From: JACKAF01 sp041391485
GTDB taxonomy: Bacteria; Bdellovibrionota; FAC87; UBA2466; JACKAF01
Length of the DNA stretch: 64,000 bases
Reading direction: 5' to 3'
NCBI GenBank assembly: GCA_041391485.1
Contig: JAWKNY010000018.1
Coordinates: 1-64,000 of the forward strand
Below, piece after piece: positions 44,438 to 53,277 of the stretch (position 1 is the first letter of the stretch; every line of letters begins with the position of its first letter). A program made the position numbers and the translations under genes. The notes beneath the pieces were generated by a model. It did not search any database. It worked only from the letters and a program-made list of their open reading frames with translations, and had not been told where the DNA came from.

Positions 44438-45538
44438 TCAGGATTTCAAAGATCGCAGAAGGCAGGAGACACGCAAGTACCGGGGCGAAAAGGCGAGCGG
44501 AATGAGAACAGTGACCACGCACAACCAAAGAAAACGTTTGCGAGGATGGCAACCCAGTTGAAACGACAAAAATAAAACGCAGCGAGCGGCGCATCAATAG
44601 AACACATCATCGATTGGGTCCAGAGGTACTCCGCAACGCGCGATCGAAAGCGCCGTTCACTGAGGCTCGATTAAACAGTAGCTCATTACCACGCTGAACC
44701 CAAAACCCACGGAGTGTAGAAGATCCGGATCCCACAAGATCAGAACGGCGACCGAAGAGGCCAGGCGCTGGACACCCGGCGCCCACAATCCAAATCGTCT
44801 CAACAGCCACGCACCTGCCGTTACGATCGCCACTCTTTGCACCGACGGGGCGGCCGCGCTCGTCCAAACAAGAGCGCACAAACCCCGAGCGGAATAGCCT
44901 CACGAAGAGCGGGCGCACACCGCGGAGGTAAGAGACGACAGAAGACGCAAAAAAGCACAGCACATAAGATGAGGACGTGTTGACCACTCAAGGCCAAAAC
45001 GTGCCCCATTCCCCAATCACGGTAGGTCTCTACCACGGCCACATCAAGGCTCCCGCCTCCGCCGTCCAAATGGCCGTTGATAAGCTCCAAAGCGTCGGCC
45101 AACGCCCGGGCTCTGTGCGATCCCTCTGCGAACCCGCGTTCGGACTCGCCAAGGAGTGGGGCCAAAGTTAAGCCAACTGCCCGATCCGGATAAGGAAGGG
45201 AGGCCGAAAGCGCCCCAACCCGTTTTTCAGTGGAGAACGGCAGCGCATTTTTAAGAGGACCGAAACCTCTTGCCCGTCGTACCGCCAGGGTCCCACGTAG
45301 GGAGCGTGAAACCAGATTCGCTCCAGCCGGCGGACTGGGCCCAGAAAAACCCGCGCTTCCGTTAGGCGCCACCCAGGGCTGAGAGCCCCAGCTCCCCCAC
45401 CACGCGGACCGAACGGCCGCTTGCTTGAAAATCGGCCAATTCCCCACAGAGTAGGCCGTGGGTGCGCTTTTCCTGTTGCCAGCGAGCCAGGGCTGCCAGT
45501 ACCAAGAAGGCGATAAATAGACGGAGTTGCGGGCGCAT
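44438..45538 (-). pseudogene. ComEC/Rec2-like protein, several frameshifts, no MBL domain seen
   Basis: Pieces in order from ATG 45538 are MRPQLRLFIAFLVLAALARW, WFHAPYVGPWRYDGQEVSVLLK, then the hallmark GHVLALSGQHVLILCAVLF. They continue with VQRLASSVAVLILWDPDLLHSVGFGFSV, SLSERRFRSRVAEYL, FNWVAILANVF and a last hydrophobic helix ending at 44438. These match the competence domain of ComEC, the inner-membrane DNA-uptake channel. At least four frame changes occur (near 45380, 45220, 44900, 44660). The C-terminal metallo-beta-lactamase domain of full-length ComEC is absent. It may be a decayed gene or a short ComEC badly sequenced; I mark it as a pseudogene with that caution. Confidence 0.6.
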
Positions 45539-45614
45539 TGGGCGCTTAGAACTGCAAAGACGCCGCCCAATCGAGGCCTCTATAAAAAGATGTCCAAAGG
45601 CGGAATTTAAGCCC

Positions 45615-45644
45615 TTGACTATACTCGTTAAAATACACTAGAAA
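45615..45644 (+). promoter_or_regulatory. Candidate promoter of the rplU-rpmA-obg-nadD genes
   Basis: TTGACT at 45615-45620 is followed after 18 bases by TAGAAA at 45639-45644. ATG 45668 follows 23 bases later with GGAG in between. The -10 box is weak. Confidence 0.4.
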
Positions 45645-45667
45645 TACGAGTTCAAATTGGAGTGAGC

Positions 45668-45985
45668 ATGTACGCGGTCATTCGAACAGGTAGCAAGCAA
45701 TACAGGGTAGAACCAGGAGTCGAACTCTTGGTCGAAAAGCTGGACGGAATCAAACCCGGCGACAGCTATAACATCGAAGACGTTTTGCTGTTTTCGGACG
45801 GTAAAGAGGTCGCAGTTGGTACCCCGCTTGTTCCCGCTTCGGTGCACTGCAAGTGCGTTCAACATGAAAAAGGTCCCAAACTTCGCGGCGTGAAATACCG
45901 CCGCCGCAAAAATTACCGGCGCACGTTGGGACACAGACAGCAGTACACACGCCTGTTGGTCGAGAAGCTAGAGAAACGAGGCTAA
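45668..45985 (+). CDS. rplU: 50S ribosomal protein L21
   Basis: The 105-residue protein has the usual L21 start (MYAVIRTGSKQYRVEPG) and the conserved KYRRRKNYRRTLGHRQQYT near the C-terminus. It binds 23S rRNA in the large subunit. The ATG at 45668 is preferred over the GTG at 45662 because the family begins with MYAVI and GGAG lies just upstream. It leads the rplU-rpmA-obg-nadD set, a common bacterial order. Confidence 0.97.
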   Translation: MYAVIRTGSKQYRVEPGVELLVEKLDGIKPGDSYNIEDVLLFSDGKEVAVGTPLVPASVHCKCVQHEKGPKLRGVKYRRRKNYRRTLGHRQQYTRLLVEKLEKRG

Positions 45986-45988
45986 GCA

Positions 45989-46243
45989 ATGGCACATAAA
46001 AAAGCTGGTGGAAGTTCTCGTAACGGACGCGATAGCGCGGGTCAGCGACTCGGAGTAAAACGATTTGGTGGAGAAACCGTCAAGGCGGGAAACATCCTTG
46101 TTCGGCAGCGTGGTACGAAGTTTCATCCTGGCAACAACGTTGGAACCGGAAGAGATTGGACGCTTTTTGCGTTGATCCCCGGCATTGTTAAGTTCGAACG
46201 CCAGGGGAAAAAGCGGACGCAGATAAGCGTCTACCCGGCCTAA
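45989..46243 (+). CDS. rpmA: 50S ribosomal protein L27
   Basis: The 84-residue protein starts MAHKKAGGSSRNGRDSAGQRLGVKRFGGE, the classic L27 N-terminus that reaches toward the peptidyl-transferase centre. No N-terminal cleavage extension of the Firmicute type is present. It follows rplU by three bases. Confidence 0.98.
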   Translation: MAHKKAGGSSRNGRDSAGQRLGVKRFGGETVKAGNILVRQRGTKFHPGNNVGTGRDWTLFALIPGIVKFERQGKKRTQISVYPA

Positions 46244-46265
46244 AGACACAACCTAAACAAAAGCA

Positions 46266-47282
46266 ATGGCCTTTGTAGATGAAGTAATAATACGGGTGCA
46301 AGCGGGCGCCGGAGGGGACGGTTGCGTCAGCTTCCGAAGGGAAAAGTATATCCCGTTTGGCGGCCCTAACGGCGGTAATGGCGGCAAAGGCGGAGACGTC
46401 GTGCTCGTCGCTTCCCGCAATAAGCAGAGCCTGCTTGATTTTAAGTACCAGCCCTTTTTCCGTGCGACTCGTGGAGAACACGGCAAGGGAAAGGACATGG
46501 ACGGGCGTGGCGGGGACGATCTCCTCATCGAGGTTCCGGTAGGGACGCTCATTTATGAAGCCGAATCGGGGCATCTACTTGCCGATCTCACCGATGAAGC
46601 CAAGCCGTTTCTGATTGCGGCCGGTGGGGCCGGAGGCCGCGGGAACAAGACCTTTGTGAGCTCCACTCAACGCGCTCCACGTTTTGCGACACCGGGAAAG
46701 TCCGGCGATAGTTTGGAACTTCGAATGGAGTTGCGCTTACTCGCCGATATCGGCCTGGTAGGTCTGCCCAATGCAGGCAAGTCTTCTTTCTTACGCCGCG
46801 TTTCGCGTGCTCAGCCCAAAGTTGCGGACTACCCTTTCACCACTCTGGATCCGAATTTAGGCGTGGTGAAACACAAGGATTGCAGTCTTGTATTTGCCGA
46901 TCTGCCGGGACTCATCGAGGGCGCCCACGAAGGGGCGGGTCTAGGCCACAAATTCTTAAAACACGTGAGCCGCAATCGTATGCTGCTCCATCTTGTAGAC
47001 GCTTCACAGGACGCCGATCGCATCAAGCGCAGCGTAGAAATCGTCAATACAGAGATTTCCTCCCACGATCCCGAGCTGGGTGAGAGGCCGCAGATGCTTT
47101 TGTTCACCAAAGCCGATCTTCTCTCCGAAGCCGATCGCACCATGAAAAGACGCGCTTTGGAGGGCCGGGGCCTAAGCGGCTATTTCGTCAGTAGTCACAG
47201 CGGCGAAGGGGTGGGCGATCTACTGGACACGCTCATTGGGCTTTCGGCCCGCTGGAACCAGCCCGAGGTTCCTCTCTCATGA
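46266..47282 (+). CDS. obg: Obg/CgtA GTPase
   Basis: The 338-residue protein has the glycine-rich Obg fold (VQAGAGGDGCVSFRREKYIPFGGPNGGNGGKGGD). The G domain follows, with G1 GLPNAGKSS, the switch and G3 ADLPGLIEGAHEGAGLG, and G4 FTKADL. Obg is an essential GTPase that binds the 50S subunit and links ribosome assembly to stress. The short form without a C-terminal OCT domain is normal in this group. The stop overlaps the nadD start (ATGA). Confidence 0.97.
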   Translation: MAFVDEVIIRVQAGAGGDGCVSFRREKYIPFGGPNGGNGGKGGDVVLVASRNKQSLLDFKYQPFFRATRGEHGKGKDMDGRGGDDLLIEVPVGTLIYEAESGHLLADLTDEAKPFLIAAGGAGGRGNKTFVSSTQRAPRFATPGKSGDSLELRMELRLLADIGLVGLPNAGKSSFLRRVSRAQPKVADYPFTTLDPNLGVVKHKDCSLVFADLPGLIEGAHEGAGLGHKFLKHVSRNRMLLHLVDASQDADRIKRSVEIVNTEISSHDPELGERPQMLLFTKADLLSEADRTMKRRALEGRGLSGYFVSSHSGEGVGDLLDTLIGLSARWNQPEVPLS

Positions 47283-47866
47283 ATGCCGTCTTGGGCGGTA
47301 CGTTTGATCCCATACATGAAGGCCACCTCCACCTCATCCAAACCCTGATCGATCGATACGGTTTCGAAAAGTTCTTCGTGATTCCCGCGGGCCAAAACCC
47401 TCTGAAGTCCCAAGCCCCACTAGCGGGGGCGGAGGATCGACTTGAGATGGTCAAGCTCGCCGTCAAAAGTCTGGGGCCACAGGTGCAAGTGCTGGACTGG
47501 GAGGTCAAAGCCCCACCGCCCAGCTACACCGTGGACACCTTGGAGCGGCTGCACAAAAACGGCCTGGCACCGCTCACCCTGGTCATGGGAAACGACGTCT
47601 ATGAAGGTTTTTCGGGATGGCGAGCTCCCGATCGGATTCGGGAACTGGCGCAGCTGCTCGTCGTCAGTCGCACGGAGGTTCCCGACCCTGCGCAGCGAGT
47701 GGAGAGCTTTAAATTTGACGCCCTTCCTTATTCCGCGACCGAGTTGCGCGAGCAGCTCTACAACAGCTGGAATAGCGGTGACTTAACCCACCGCCCCAAC
47801 GGGCTACCAGAGCCTGTCTGGGCGCTCATAAAGAAAAAAAAGCTCTATACCGAATCGCCCACTTGA
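47279..47866 (+). CDS. nadD: Nicotinate-nucleotide adenylyltransferase
   Basis: The 195-residue enzyme makes deamido-NAD from nicotinate mononucleotide and ATP. The nucleotidyltransferase motif is GGTFDPIHEGHLHL. The PPPSYTVDTL and SATELR boxes are typical of NadD. It overlaps obg by four bases. The usual neighbour rsfS is absent; instead a small gene of unknown function follows. Confidence 0.95.
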   Translation: MNAVLGGTFDPIHEGHLHLIQTLIDRYGFEKFFVIPAGQNPLKSQAPLAGAEDRLEMVKLAVKSLGPQVQVLDWEVKAPPPSYTVDTLERLHKNGLAPLTLVMGNDVYEGFSGWRAPDRIRELAQLLVVSRTEVPDPAQRVESFKFDALPYSATELREQLYNSWNSGDLTHRPNGLPEPVWALIKKKKLYTESPT

Positions 47867-47901
47867 AAGCCATTCTGAGAGCAGAAGGTGGAGGAGCCAA
47901 C

Positions 47902-48087
47902 ATGGCAGAAGGTCGAATCAAATATCACCCCTTAACCAAGCCCGGGACCAACCCACGACTGGATCAGATCGTGGGATTTGGAACAGAAGGTAGCCGGTCT
48001 GGAGAGTACGTAGATCGCATCAAGCGCATCATGAAGAAACTCAAAGATATCTCCGCACGCATCGATAAACTCGCCAATCAGTATTAG
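47902..48087 (+). CDS. Small protein of unknown function, 61 residues
   Basis: ATG 47902 follows GAGGAG with good spacing, giving MAEGRIKYHPLTKPGTNPRLDQIVGF. The first half is polar and proline-containing. The second half (EYVDRIKRIMKKLKDISARIDKLANQY) is a long basic amphipathic helix that could form a coiled coil. The frame is open upstream to nadD, but the ribosome site decides the start. No family is recognised. Being at the end of the rplU-nadD set suggests expression with translation genes. Confidence 0.6.
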   Translation: MAEGRIKYHPLTKPGTNPRLDQIVGFGTEGSRSGEYVDRIKRIMKKLKDISARIDKLANQY

Positions 48088-48138
48088 CTGAAGTCCTAAA
48101 CGGTGGCATACAATTCGTACCTGTGGTAACTGGGGAAG

Positions 48139-48822
48139 GTGAATCTCCAGTCCGCCATTGTTTTGTTGTCAGGAGGCTTAGATTCCTCCATCGCGCTCGC
48201 CCTCACCTTGCGTGAGCAAGCCATCAAATTAGCGTTGCACATCAGCTACGGCCAGAGAGCGGCCCGCAGCGAAGCGCTGCACGCTGCGGCGGTTGCCGAA
48301 TTTTTGGGTGTGCCCTTCCGCGTTTTGGAGCTTCCTTGGTTTGAAAGTTTCGACAGCGGCCTGCTAGGTACCGCCGAGATCCCGTCTCCGAGCCGGACTG
48401 ATCTCGACGATCTCAAGACCTCCCAGGAGACCGCCAAAGCCGTATGGGTACCGAACCGAAACGGCATCTTTATTGAGATTGCAGCTGGTTTTGCTGAACA
48501 GTACGGCGCAGACAATGTGATCGTCGGCTTTAACCGCGAAGAAGCCGCCACTTTTTCTGACAACTCTGTCGCTTACCTTGAAGCCTTGAATCAGGCGCTT
48601 CGCTATTCCACAGCCAACGGCGTACGCGTCGTTTCTCCCACAGCGGAAATGGACAAAGTAGCCATTGTGCAAACCGCTCTGCGCATTAACTTCCCGCTTG
48701 AGTTGCTCTGGAGTTGTTACTTCAGCACCGAGAAGATGTGCGGCGCGTGTGAAAGCTGCATGCGCCTCAAGCGAGCTTTGGAAGTTAATAACTCTTCACG
48801 TGATGAACTCTTTGCAAACTAA
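48139..48822 (+). CDS. queC: 7-cyano-7-deazaguanine synthase
   Basis: The 227-residue enzyme has the PP-loop motif LLSGGLDSS and the QueC box VWVPNRNGIFIEIAAGFAEQ. Near the C-terminus lies the Zn-binding set CYFSTEKMCGACESCMR. QueC converts 7-carboxy-7-deazaguanine to preQ0 using ATP and ammonia, for queuosine in tRNA. The GTG start is set by the family N-terminus. The other queuosine genes are not in this window. The following DUF366 gene overlaps it. Confidence 0.95.
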   Translation: MNLQSAIVLLSGGLDSSIALALTLREQAIKLALHISYGQRAARSEALHAAAVAEFLGVPFRVLELPWFESFDSGLLGTAEIPSPSRTDLDDLKTSQETAKAVWVPNRNGIFIEIAAGFAEQYGADNVIVGFNREEAATFSDNSVAYLEALNQALRYSTANGVRVVSPTAEMDKVAIVQTALRINFPLELLWSCYFSTEKMCGACESCMRLKRALEVNNSSRDELFAN

Positions 48823-49360
48823 ATTTGTAGAAGGCCCCATCCTCTACGATGGCACTCAACTTGCGCCGCATTGGATTTACAAAAACTTCGATCTACTGGG
48901 GAACGCGCTGGTCGCCTTTGTGGGTGAGGCCGTGGTCGGCGTAGAGCACATGGTTGATCTGGAAGACGTAAAAAACAATGCGCCCATTTATAGCCCCTCT
49001 ATGCTTCACTTCATCGGAGAGTGGTTTACAGAGTCCTTTGAGCTGGGCATTGCTTACCAGCACCTTTTCATTCACACCGTCTGCGAACAGTTACGTGCCT
49101 TGGGTGCGCCTATCAGGCGAGACGGGGATGACATCTTTGTCGACGACAATAAGCTGAGCGTCTCCATCGCGACGCGATCGGTCGGATCGGTGTTGATGCA
49201 CACCGGTTTGAATATCCGAACCGAAAACACACCTGTCCCGACCACCGGACTAGAGCGGCTCGGCGTGTCGGTCGCACCGTTTGCTCAGGCGGTTTTAGAG
49301 CAGTTCTCACAAGATTACTCCACCTGGCAGAAGGCCAGATTCAAAGTTCTGCCGCGCTAA
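48803..49360 (+). CDS. DUF366-like protein
   Basis: From ATG 48803 the 185-residue protein reads MNSLQTKFVEGPILYDGTQLAPHWIYKNFDLLGNALVAFVG, then SMLHFIGEWFTESFELGIAYQHLF and SVSIATRSVGSVLMHTGLNI. This fits the DUF366 family, mostly known from archaea and thermophiles and of unproven function. It overlaps queC by 20 bases, so it is probably co-translated. Queuosine or deazapurine metabolism is an attractive guess, made only from this overlap. The frame is open further upstream to 48665 within queC, which I do not take as coding. Confidence 0.7.
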   Translation: MNSLQTKFVEGPILYDGTQLAPHWIYKNFDLLGNALVAFVGEAVVGVEHMVDLEDVKNNAPIYSPSMLHFIGEWFTESFELGIAYQHLFIHTVCEQLRALGAPIRRDGDDIFVDDNKLSVSIATRSVGSVLMHTGLNIRTENTPVPTTGLERLGVSVAPFAQAVLEQFSQDYSTWQKARFKVLPR

Positions 49361-49422
49361 AGCCAAGAATGTTGGCAAGTTTGGCGGAACCCACTACACT
49401 AGGGCGCTTAATAGGAGGCCCC

Positions 49423-49935
49423 ATGAAGAAAGTTCGATTTAGCGTCTTATTGTTGCTCATTGTGGGCAGTTCACTCTGGACCCGCCCGAGTTCCGCACTT
49501 TCCCTGGGGCTACAAGGCGGCCTGCACTTAGCAAACGATAGTACGGGCCTCTCCTCCCAGACACGATTCATGTTCGGCGGTAGACTCGAGCTGCCTTTAT
49601 TCATGAATCTCTTTTTGCAAACAGAACTGAATTATCTGAACTACGGCACCAGCGAATACTTGGGCATTCCCGTGCTGGGAAAGGTGAAGATCGAGGGCCG
49701 CGGTTTTAACCCCTATCTTCTGATCGGACCTGAATTCGGATTCAAGGTGTCCGGTAGCTCGCTCTTTAACGGATCGAATTTTTCCATCGACTTCGGGGCG
49801 GGAGCAGAGTTCGAGATCGCGCACATGGCGCTGTTCTTTATCGACGGGCGTTACTCGCTCGGGACGACGAACTATCTGGGAAGTGTAAAAACGCGATCCG
49901 TTCAAATCCTCGCTGGACTGGCTTTCGGGATCTAG
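49423..49935 (+). CDS. Small outer-membrane beta-barrel protein
   Basis: The 170-residue protein has a signal peptide (MKKVRFSVLLLLIVGSSLWTRPSSA). It then has about eight amphipathic strands (GLQGGLHLAN, RLELPLFMNLFLQTELNYLNY, YLLIGPEFGFKV, IDFGAGAEFEI, FIDGRYSLGT) ending in LAGLAFGI, like OmpA/OmpW-type barrels. AGGAGG lies before ATG 49423. It is monocistronic and convergent with the metallo-hydrolase gene. Function unknown. Confidence 0.65.
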   Translation: MKKVRFSVLLLLIVGSSLWTRPSSALSLGLQGGLHLANDSTGLSSQTRFMFGGRLELPLFMNLFLQTELNYLNYGTSEYLGIPVLGKVKIEGRGFNPYLLIGPEFGFKVSGSSLFNGSNFSIDFGAGAEFEIAHMALFFIDGRYSLGTTNYLGSVKTRSVQILAGLAFGI

Positions 49936-49944
49936 AACCCAGCG

Positions 49945-50670
49945 CTAGCGCGCTTGAGACAAGGGACTACCGTACCCTCGACCGCTTTGCTGGTTCGCGG
50001 GCACGGCCAGATCCATCTTTTTCGGATGCGCCAGCTTGAGGTTTCCCATCAACTTCTCAAACGCCTCCTCCGACTGACCGTCGAAGATACGCGGATTGTG
50101 CGCTTTTTCTTCGCCAATGGTCGACTGGGTGTTTCCATTGTAGTCGTGAGCCGGATAGACTAGGGTGTCTTCGGGCAAAACAAAGAGCTTGTCGCAGATA
50201 CTGTGGTACAGGCGCTTGGCCGAACCTTGCTGAAAATCGGTTCGACCCGTTCCTCGGATAAAAAGGGCGTCTCCCGTAAAAACGCGATCGGCGACGAGGT
50301 AACTGAGACAGCCGACAGTGTGGCCTGGAGTCGCCAGCGCCGTCAGAGTCAGCCCGCCCAGTGCCAGGCAGTTCCCATCCCTGAGTTGCAGGGCCGCTCC
50401 CGGTACCCCCGCCTCACTTCCCACCCCGAGTTCGCAGCCGGTCGCCTCTTTGAGCCGGTGCGCGCCGGTCACGTGATCGGCATGGACGTGGGTTTCGAGC
50501 GCGTAGCGAAGGGTCAATCCCAGCTCAGAGAGCAGTCTCAAATCCCTATCTACCCGCTCAAAAACGGGATCAATCAGGATAGCCTCGCGCGAAACGCGGT
50601 CAGCGACCAGGTAGGTATACGTGAACGATTCGTAATCCAACAATTGACGAAATAAAAGCCCGTCGGCCAA
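49945..50670 (-). CDS. Metallo-beta-lactamase-fold hydrolase, persulfide dioxygenase-like (ETHE1)
   Basis: The 241-residue protein has the metal motif ETHVHADHVTG, the box ATPGHTVGCLSYLV, TGDALFIRGTGRTDFQQG and YPAHDYNG. The combination GTGRTDFQ plus THVHADH is that of ETHE1-type persulfide dioxygenases, which oxidise glutathione persulfide to sulfite with one Fe. A glyoxalase II is less likely because of these boxes. Cytoplasmic. The gene is single. Confidence 0.85.
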   Translation of the reverse strand: MADGLLFRQLLDYESFTYTYLVADRVSREAILIDPVFERVDRDLRLLSELGLTLRYALETHVHADHVTGAHRLKEATGCELGVGSEAGVPGAALQLRDGNCLALGGLTLTALATPGHTVGCLSYLVADRVFTGDALFIRGTGRTDFQQGSAKRLYHSICDKLFVLPEDTLVYPAHDYNGNTQSTIGEEKAHNPRIFDGQSEEAFEKLMGNLKLAHPKKMDLAVPANQQSGRGYGSPLSQAR

Positions 50671-50857
50671 AAGCCCTCCCCCAAACCGAAACAGTGAAAT
50701 CCTCCACTATTCCCGCGGGGCGGTAAAGCCGGGGTGCCCCATGGCAAATACCTTCAATCGGCCCCCAACTGACGATTTTTTTTAGTTTTAATGAGCTATT
50801 TTCTCCACGATCCGGGCCACTTCGTATACACTCTCAACTTTGAAAAGGGGACCTACG

Positions 50858-51088
50858 ATGCCAGAAAAAGAAGAACTCCGGAGCGCACTGAGACGACTGC
50901 TTCAAAACTACCCAGAATTTATGGTCGCTCAGGGCATCAAAGGAGATTCTTTCACGGTCATGAAGAAACCCGTACCAGGCGCTGACGAAGACGAAGATAT
51001 CGTCGGAGTCTATACCATTGATGCCTGGAACGATGGCTCGCTTACCGAGGAAGACATCCAGTTAGACATTCAGGAATACTTTAAGTAG
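50858..51088 (+). CDS. Small acidic protein of unknown function
   Basis: ATG 50858 follows AAGGGGA and gives MPEKEELRSALRRLLQNYPEF. The 76-residue protein is soluble and acidic (GADEDEDIVGVYTIDAWNDG, TEEDIQLDIQEYF), with no signal or membrane segment. No family is recognised. The intergenic region upstream (50671-50857) holds an eight-T run near 50775-50782, which could end transcription from upstream. Confidence 0.55.
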   Translation: MPEKEELRSALRRLLQNYPEFMVAQGIKGDSFTVMKKPVPGADEDEDIVGVYTIDAWNDGSLTEEDIQLDIQEYFK

Positions 51089-51199
51089 TGCCCATTGCCC
51101 GATCGGGCTTGCCGCAACTTAAAACCGCATTCTTGCCAAAACGGCGTTGCGCATCGATGACATTGCGCGTAATTTACAGCCTTTATCAAGCGAGAATAA

Positions 51200-52333
51200 A
51201 TGCGGCGGCTATCACTCATTCTATTCGTAGTGGGGCTTTGCGGATCGATCTGCCGATCGGCGCGAGCTGAGGGTTTTGTCAGTCCCCTGATTAACCTAAT
51301 TCTCCTCCCACACGAGCCACCTGATTCGGACGAAGCGGCTCCTTATACAAAGGTTTTTAACCGAGGTGCCTATTTTTACTTTCCCTCGGTTTCAAGTCCG
51401 GAGGGCGCGCAGCTTCGTTGGGCAGAACCCGTTGATCCCGATAGCCGTTCACTCTTTGGTAGAGGCCAGATTCTACCGCTGTCACCGAGGCAACGGGCGC
51501 GAGCGTTCGAACTTTCCAAACTGCTAGGGAAGGAAGGGGTAACGAGTGCTGAGGATTTTCCGTTCTTAATACCCTACCCACGAAAACCGGGCACGGTCCT
51601 GGACAATCCTCACCGCAATACCGATCGCTTCCGCGAAAAAAACGGCGGTGAAATCGGCGCCGCCTGGGTCGCGGTTCGAGTGAACTTGGGAGTGGATGGG
51701 ATACCCGTAAATAGCAGCCTACTTTTCCAGTACCGGGACGAACGACAGGAAGATAAGACCGCCTACCTTCCGCTGGACTTTGACGTGGAAAAGTTGCCCG
51801 TACGCAGCTACCCGCAAATTGACCTCTCCGTGCCGTCGGACTGCTATTTTGGTTTAGACTTGGGCGAGGGGCTGAAAGGGGTACGCGTTTTGGGATTTGC
51901 AACTGATGGCGTGTCCATTTTTGTGTCCTATGAGGAACACCTGCGAATGGCTAAGCGAAACCCTGGGCTAGTCAGAGTGTTTCTAGTTCCATTCGCCAGT
52001 TTGCGCGCCTTACCCGCCGGATCGGAAGAGCAACGACGCAGCCAATACGACGTCTGGTCCCGGCGGCAGACCACTGAAAATGAAATGCGTCTTTTACACA
52101 ACATGAGAAGTCCGCTGATCATTCCGGTCCAAGTCCCACGAAACTGGGACGAGACCGCGTTCCATCTTTATCTCGCCGCAACGGCCGAGCGAAACGCTCA
52201 AATGCTAATGGGACAGTATAAAGTCTATACCTTCCTTGAGGCGGTTCGCCGCCATTGGAGCACCTGCCGTACGGCGGTGGCCGAGGCGGGTGAGCGTCTG
52301 ATTAGCGCATTTTTTCGTAAAACAGGGGGTTAA
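51200..52333 (+). CDS. Secreted protein of unknown function, 377 residues
   Basis: The protein starts with a signal peptide (MRRLSLILFVVGLCGSICRSARAEG). The mature part has a long beta-rich section (FNRGAYFYFPSVSSPEGAQLRW, GAAWVAVRVNLGVDGIPVNSSLLFQYRD). It ends with charged helices (QRRSQYDVWSRRQTTENEMRLLH, EAVRRHWSTCRTAVAEAGERL). Only a few cysteines are present. I see no known domain. The last bases overlap the convergent acyltransferase gene. Confidence 0.6.
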   Translation: MRRLSLILFVVGLCGSICRSARAEGFVSPLINLILLPHEPPDSDEAAPYTKVFNRGAYFYFPSVSSPEGAQLRWAEPVDPDSRSLFGRGQILPLSPRQRARAFELSKLLGKEGVTSAEDFPFLIPYPRKPGTVLDNPHRNTDRFREKNGGEIGAAWVAVRVNLGVDGIPVNSSLLFQYRDERQEDKTAYLPLDFDVEKLPVRSYPQIDLSVPSDCYFGLDLGEGLKGVRVLGFATDGVSIFVSYEEHLRMAKRNPGLVRVFLVPFASLRALPAGSEEQRRSQYDVWSRRQTTENEMRLLHNMRSPLIIPVQVPRNWDETAFHLYLAATAERNAQMLMGQYKVYTFLEAVRRHWSTCRTAVAEAGERLISAFFRKTGG

Positions 52334-53229
52334 ACTGGAGCGGTAGTCAGCTGTCCAATGAGCAAATCTTTCTGCACCCATGCCGACTTTACCCACTCCT
52401 TAATGGTGTCGTAGGACTCATCGCTGCGCTCTTGCCCTGGCATCACGCCTTCTGGAAGTTCCAAAGTTTTGACCCGCACTACAACCCGCTTTAGCTTCCC
52501 CGAAAAGAGTGCGGAAAAGCTGGTCTCCCCTTCCGGATACACAATTGTTACATCCAAAACTTTCTTGAACTGATCTCCCATCACTTCCATGACCGTTGAG
52601 ATGCCACCCGCCTTGGGCGGAAGCAAATGAATGAAGGGCGATTTGAGCCTTTTGCGTTTTTCCTCTCTAAAGCGAGTCCCCTCCGCAAAGATGAGTACGG
52701 ATGTGGGCATGAGGCGGAAGCGCTCGCACCGTTTTCGGGCCGTTACCAAGTCCTGCCCGCGTCGCTCTGGGTGTTTCTTGAGATAGTCCGCCGAGTAGCG
52801 GCTCATGAACGGAAAATCCAAGGCCCACCACGAAGGGCCGAGAAACGGGACCCAAAATAGCTGCTTTTTGATGAAAAAACGGATGAAGGGAACCCGGCGA
52901 TTAAAAACCCTCTCCAGCACCACGATATCCACCCAGCTCTGGTGGTTTGCAAGAAGCAGGTAGGAGGCGTCCGACGAAAGATCCGCATCCACTTCGATGT
53001 CCCACTCGATGTCTTGAGTGAGATCCGTAATGATCTCGTTTCCAGTATTCCAGTTCTCAGCAATGCCCGTCAGAAGCCTGGAGCAACGCAGGCGCAAGGG
53101 GCCTGGAGGTGTGAGGATCTTTACGAAAGTAAAAACAAAGAGGACGCTGCACCAAAAGACCGTGTTGATCACGAACAAACAAAATGAAATCGGTGCCTTA
53201 AAAAAAGGCGGAAGCCACCTTAGCATCAC
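52330..53229 (-). CDS. PlsC-type acyltransferase (YihG-like)
   Basis: The 299-residue membrane protein has an N-terminal hydrophobic helix (LFVINTVFWCSVLFVFTFV), the acyltransferase motif NHQSWVDIVVLE (H-x4-D) and the motif FAEGTRF. The middle region RYSADYLKKHPERRGQDL and the long C-terminal part resemble YihG/YhbJ-like acyltransferases. It would transfer acyl groups to lysophosphatidate or a related lipid at the inner membrane. The gene overlaps the end of the upstream convergent gene by four bases. Confidence 0.88.
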   Translation of the reverse strand: MMLRWLPPFFKAPISFCLFVINTVFWCSVLFVFTFVKILTPPGPLRLRCSRLLTGIAENWNTGNEIITDLTQDIEWDIEVDADLSSDASYLLLANHQSWVDIVVLERVFNRRVPFIRFFIKKQLFWVPFLGPSWWALDFPFMSRYSADYLKKHPERRGQDLVTARKRCERFRLMPTSVLIFAEGTRFREEKRKRLKSPFIHLLPPKAGGISTVMEVMGDQFKKVLDVTIVYPEGETSFSALFSGKLKRVVVRVKTLELPEGVMPGQERSDESYDTIKEWVKSAWVQKDLLIGQLTTAPV

Positions 53230-53277
53230 AATTTGTTAGCAGGAAATGGCGAAAGAGTAAAACTCCCGCCTCTCCTG

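Noticed and set aside
50700..50760. GC-rich hairpin or RNA gene before the small acidic protein
   Set aside because: Pairings around GGGGC/GCCCC are short and irregular, with no consistent fold.
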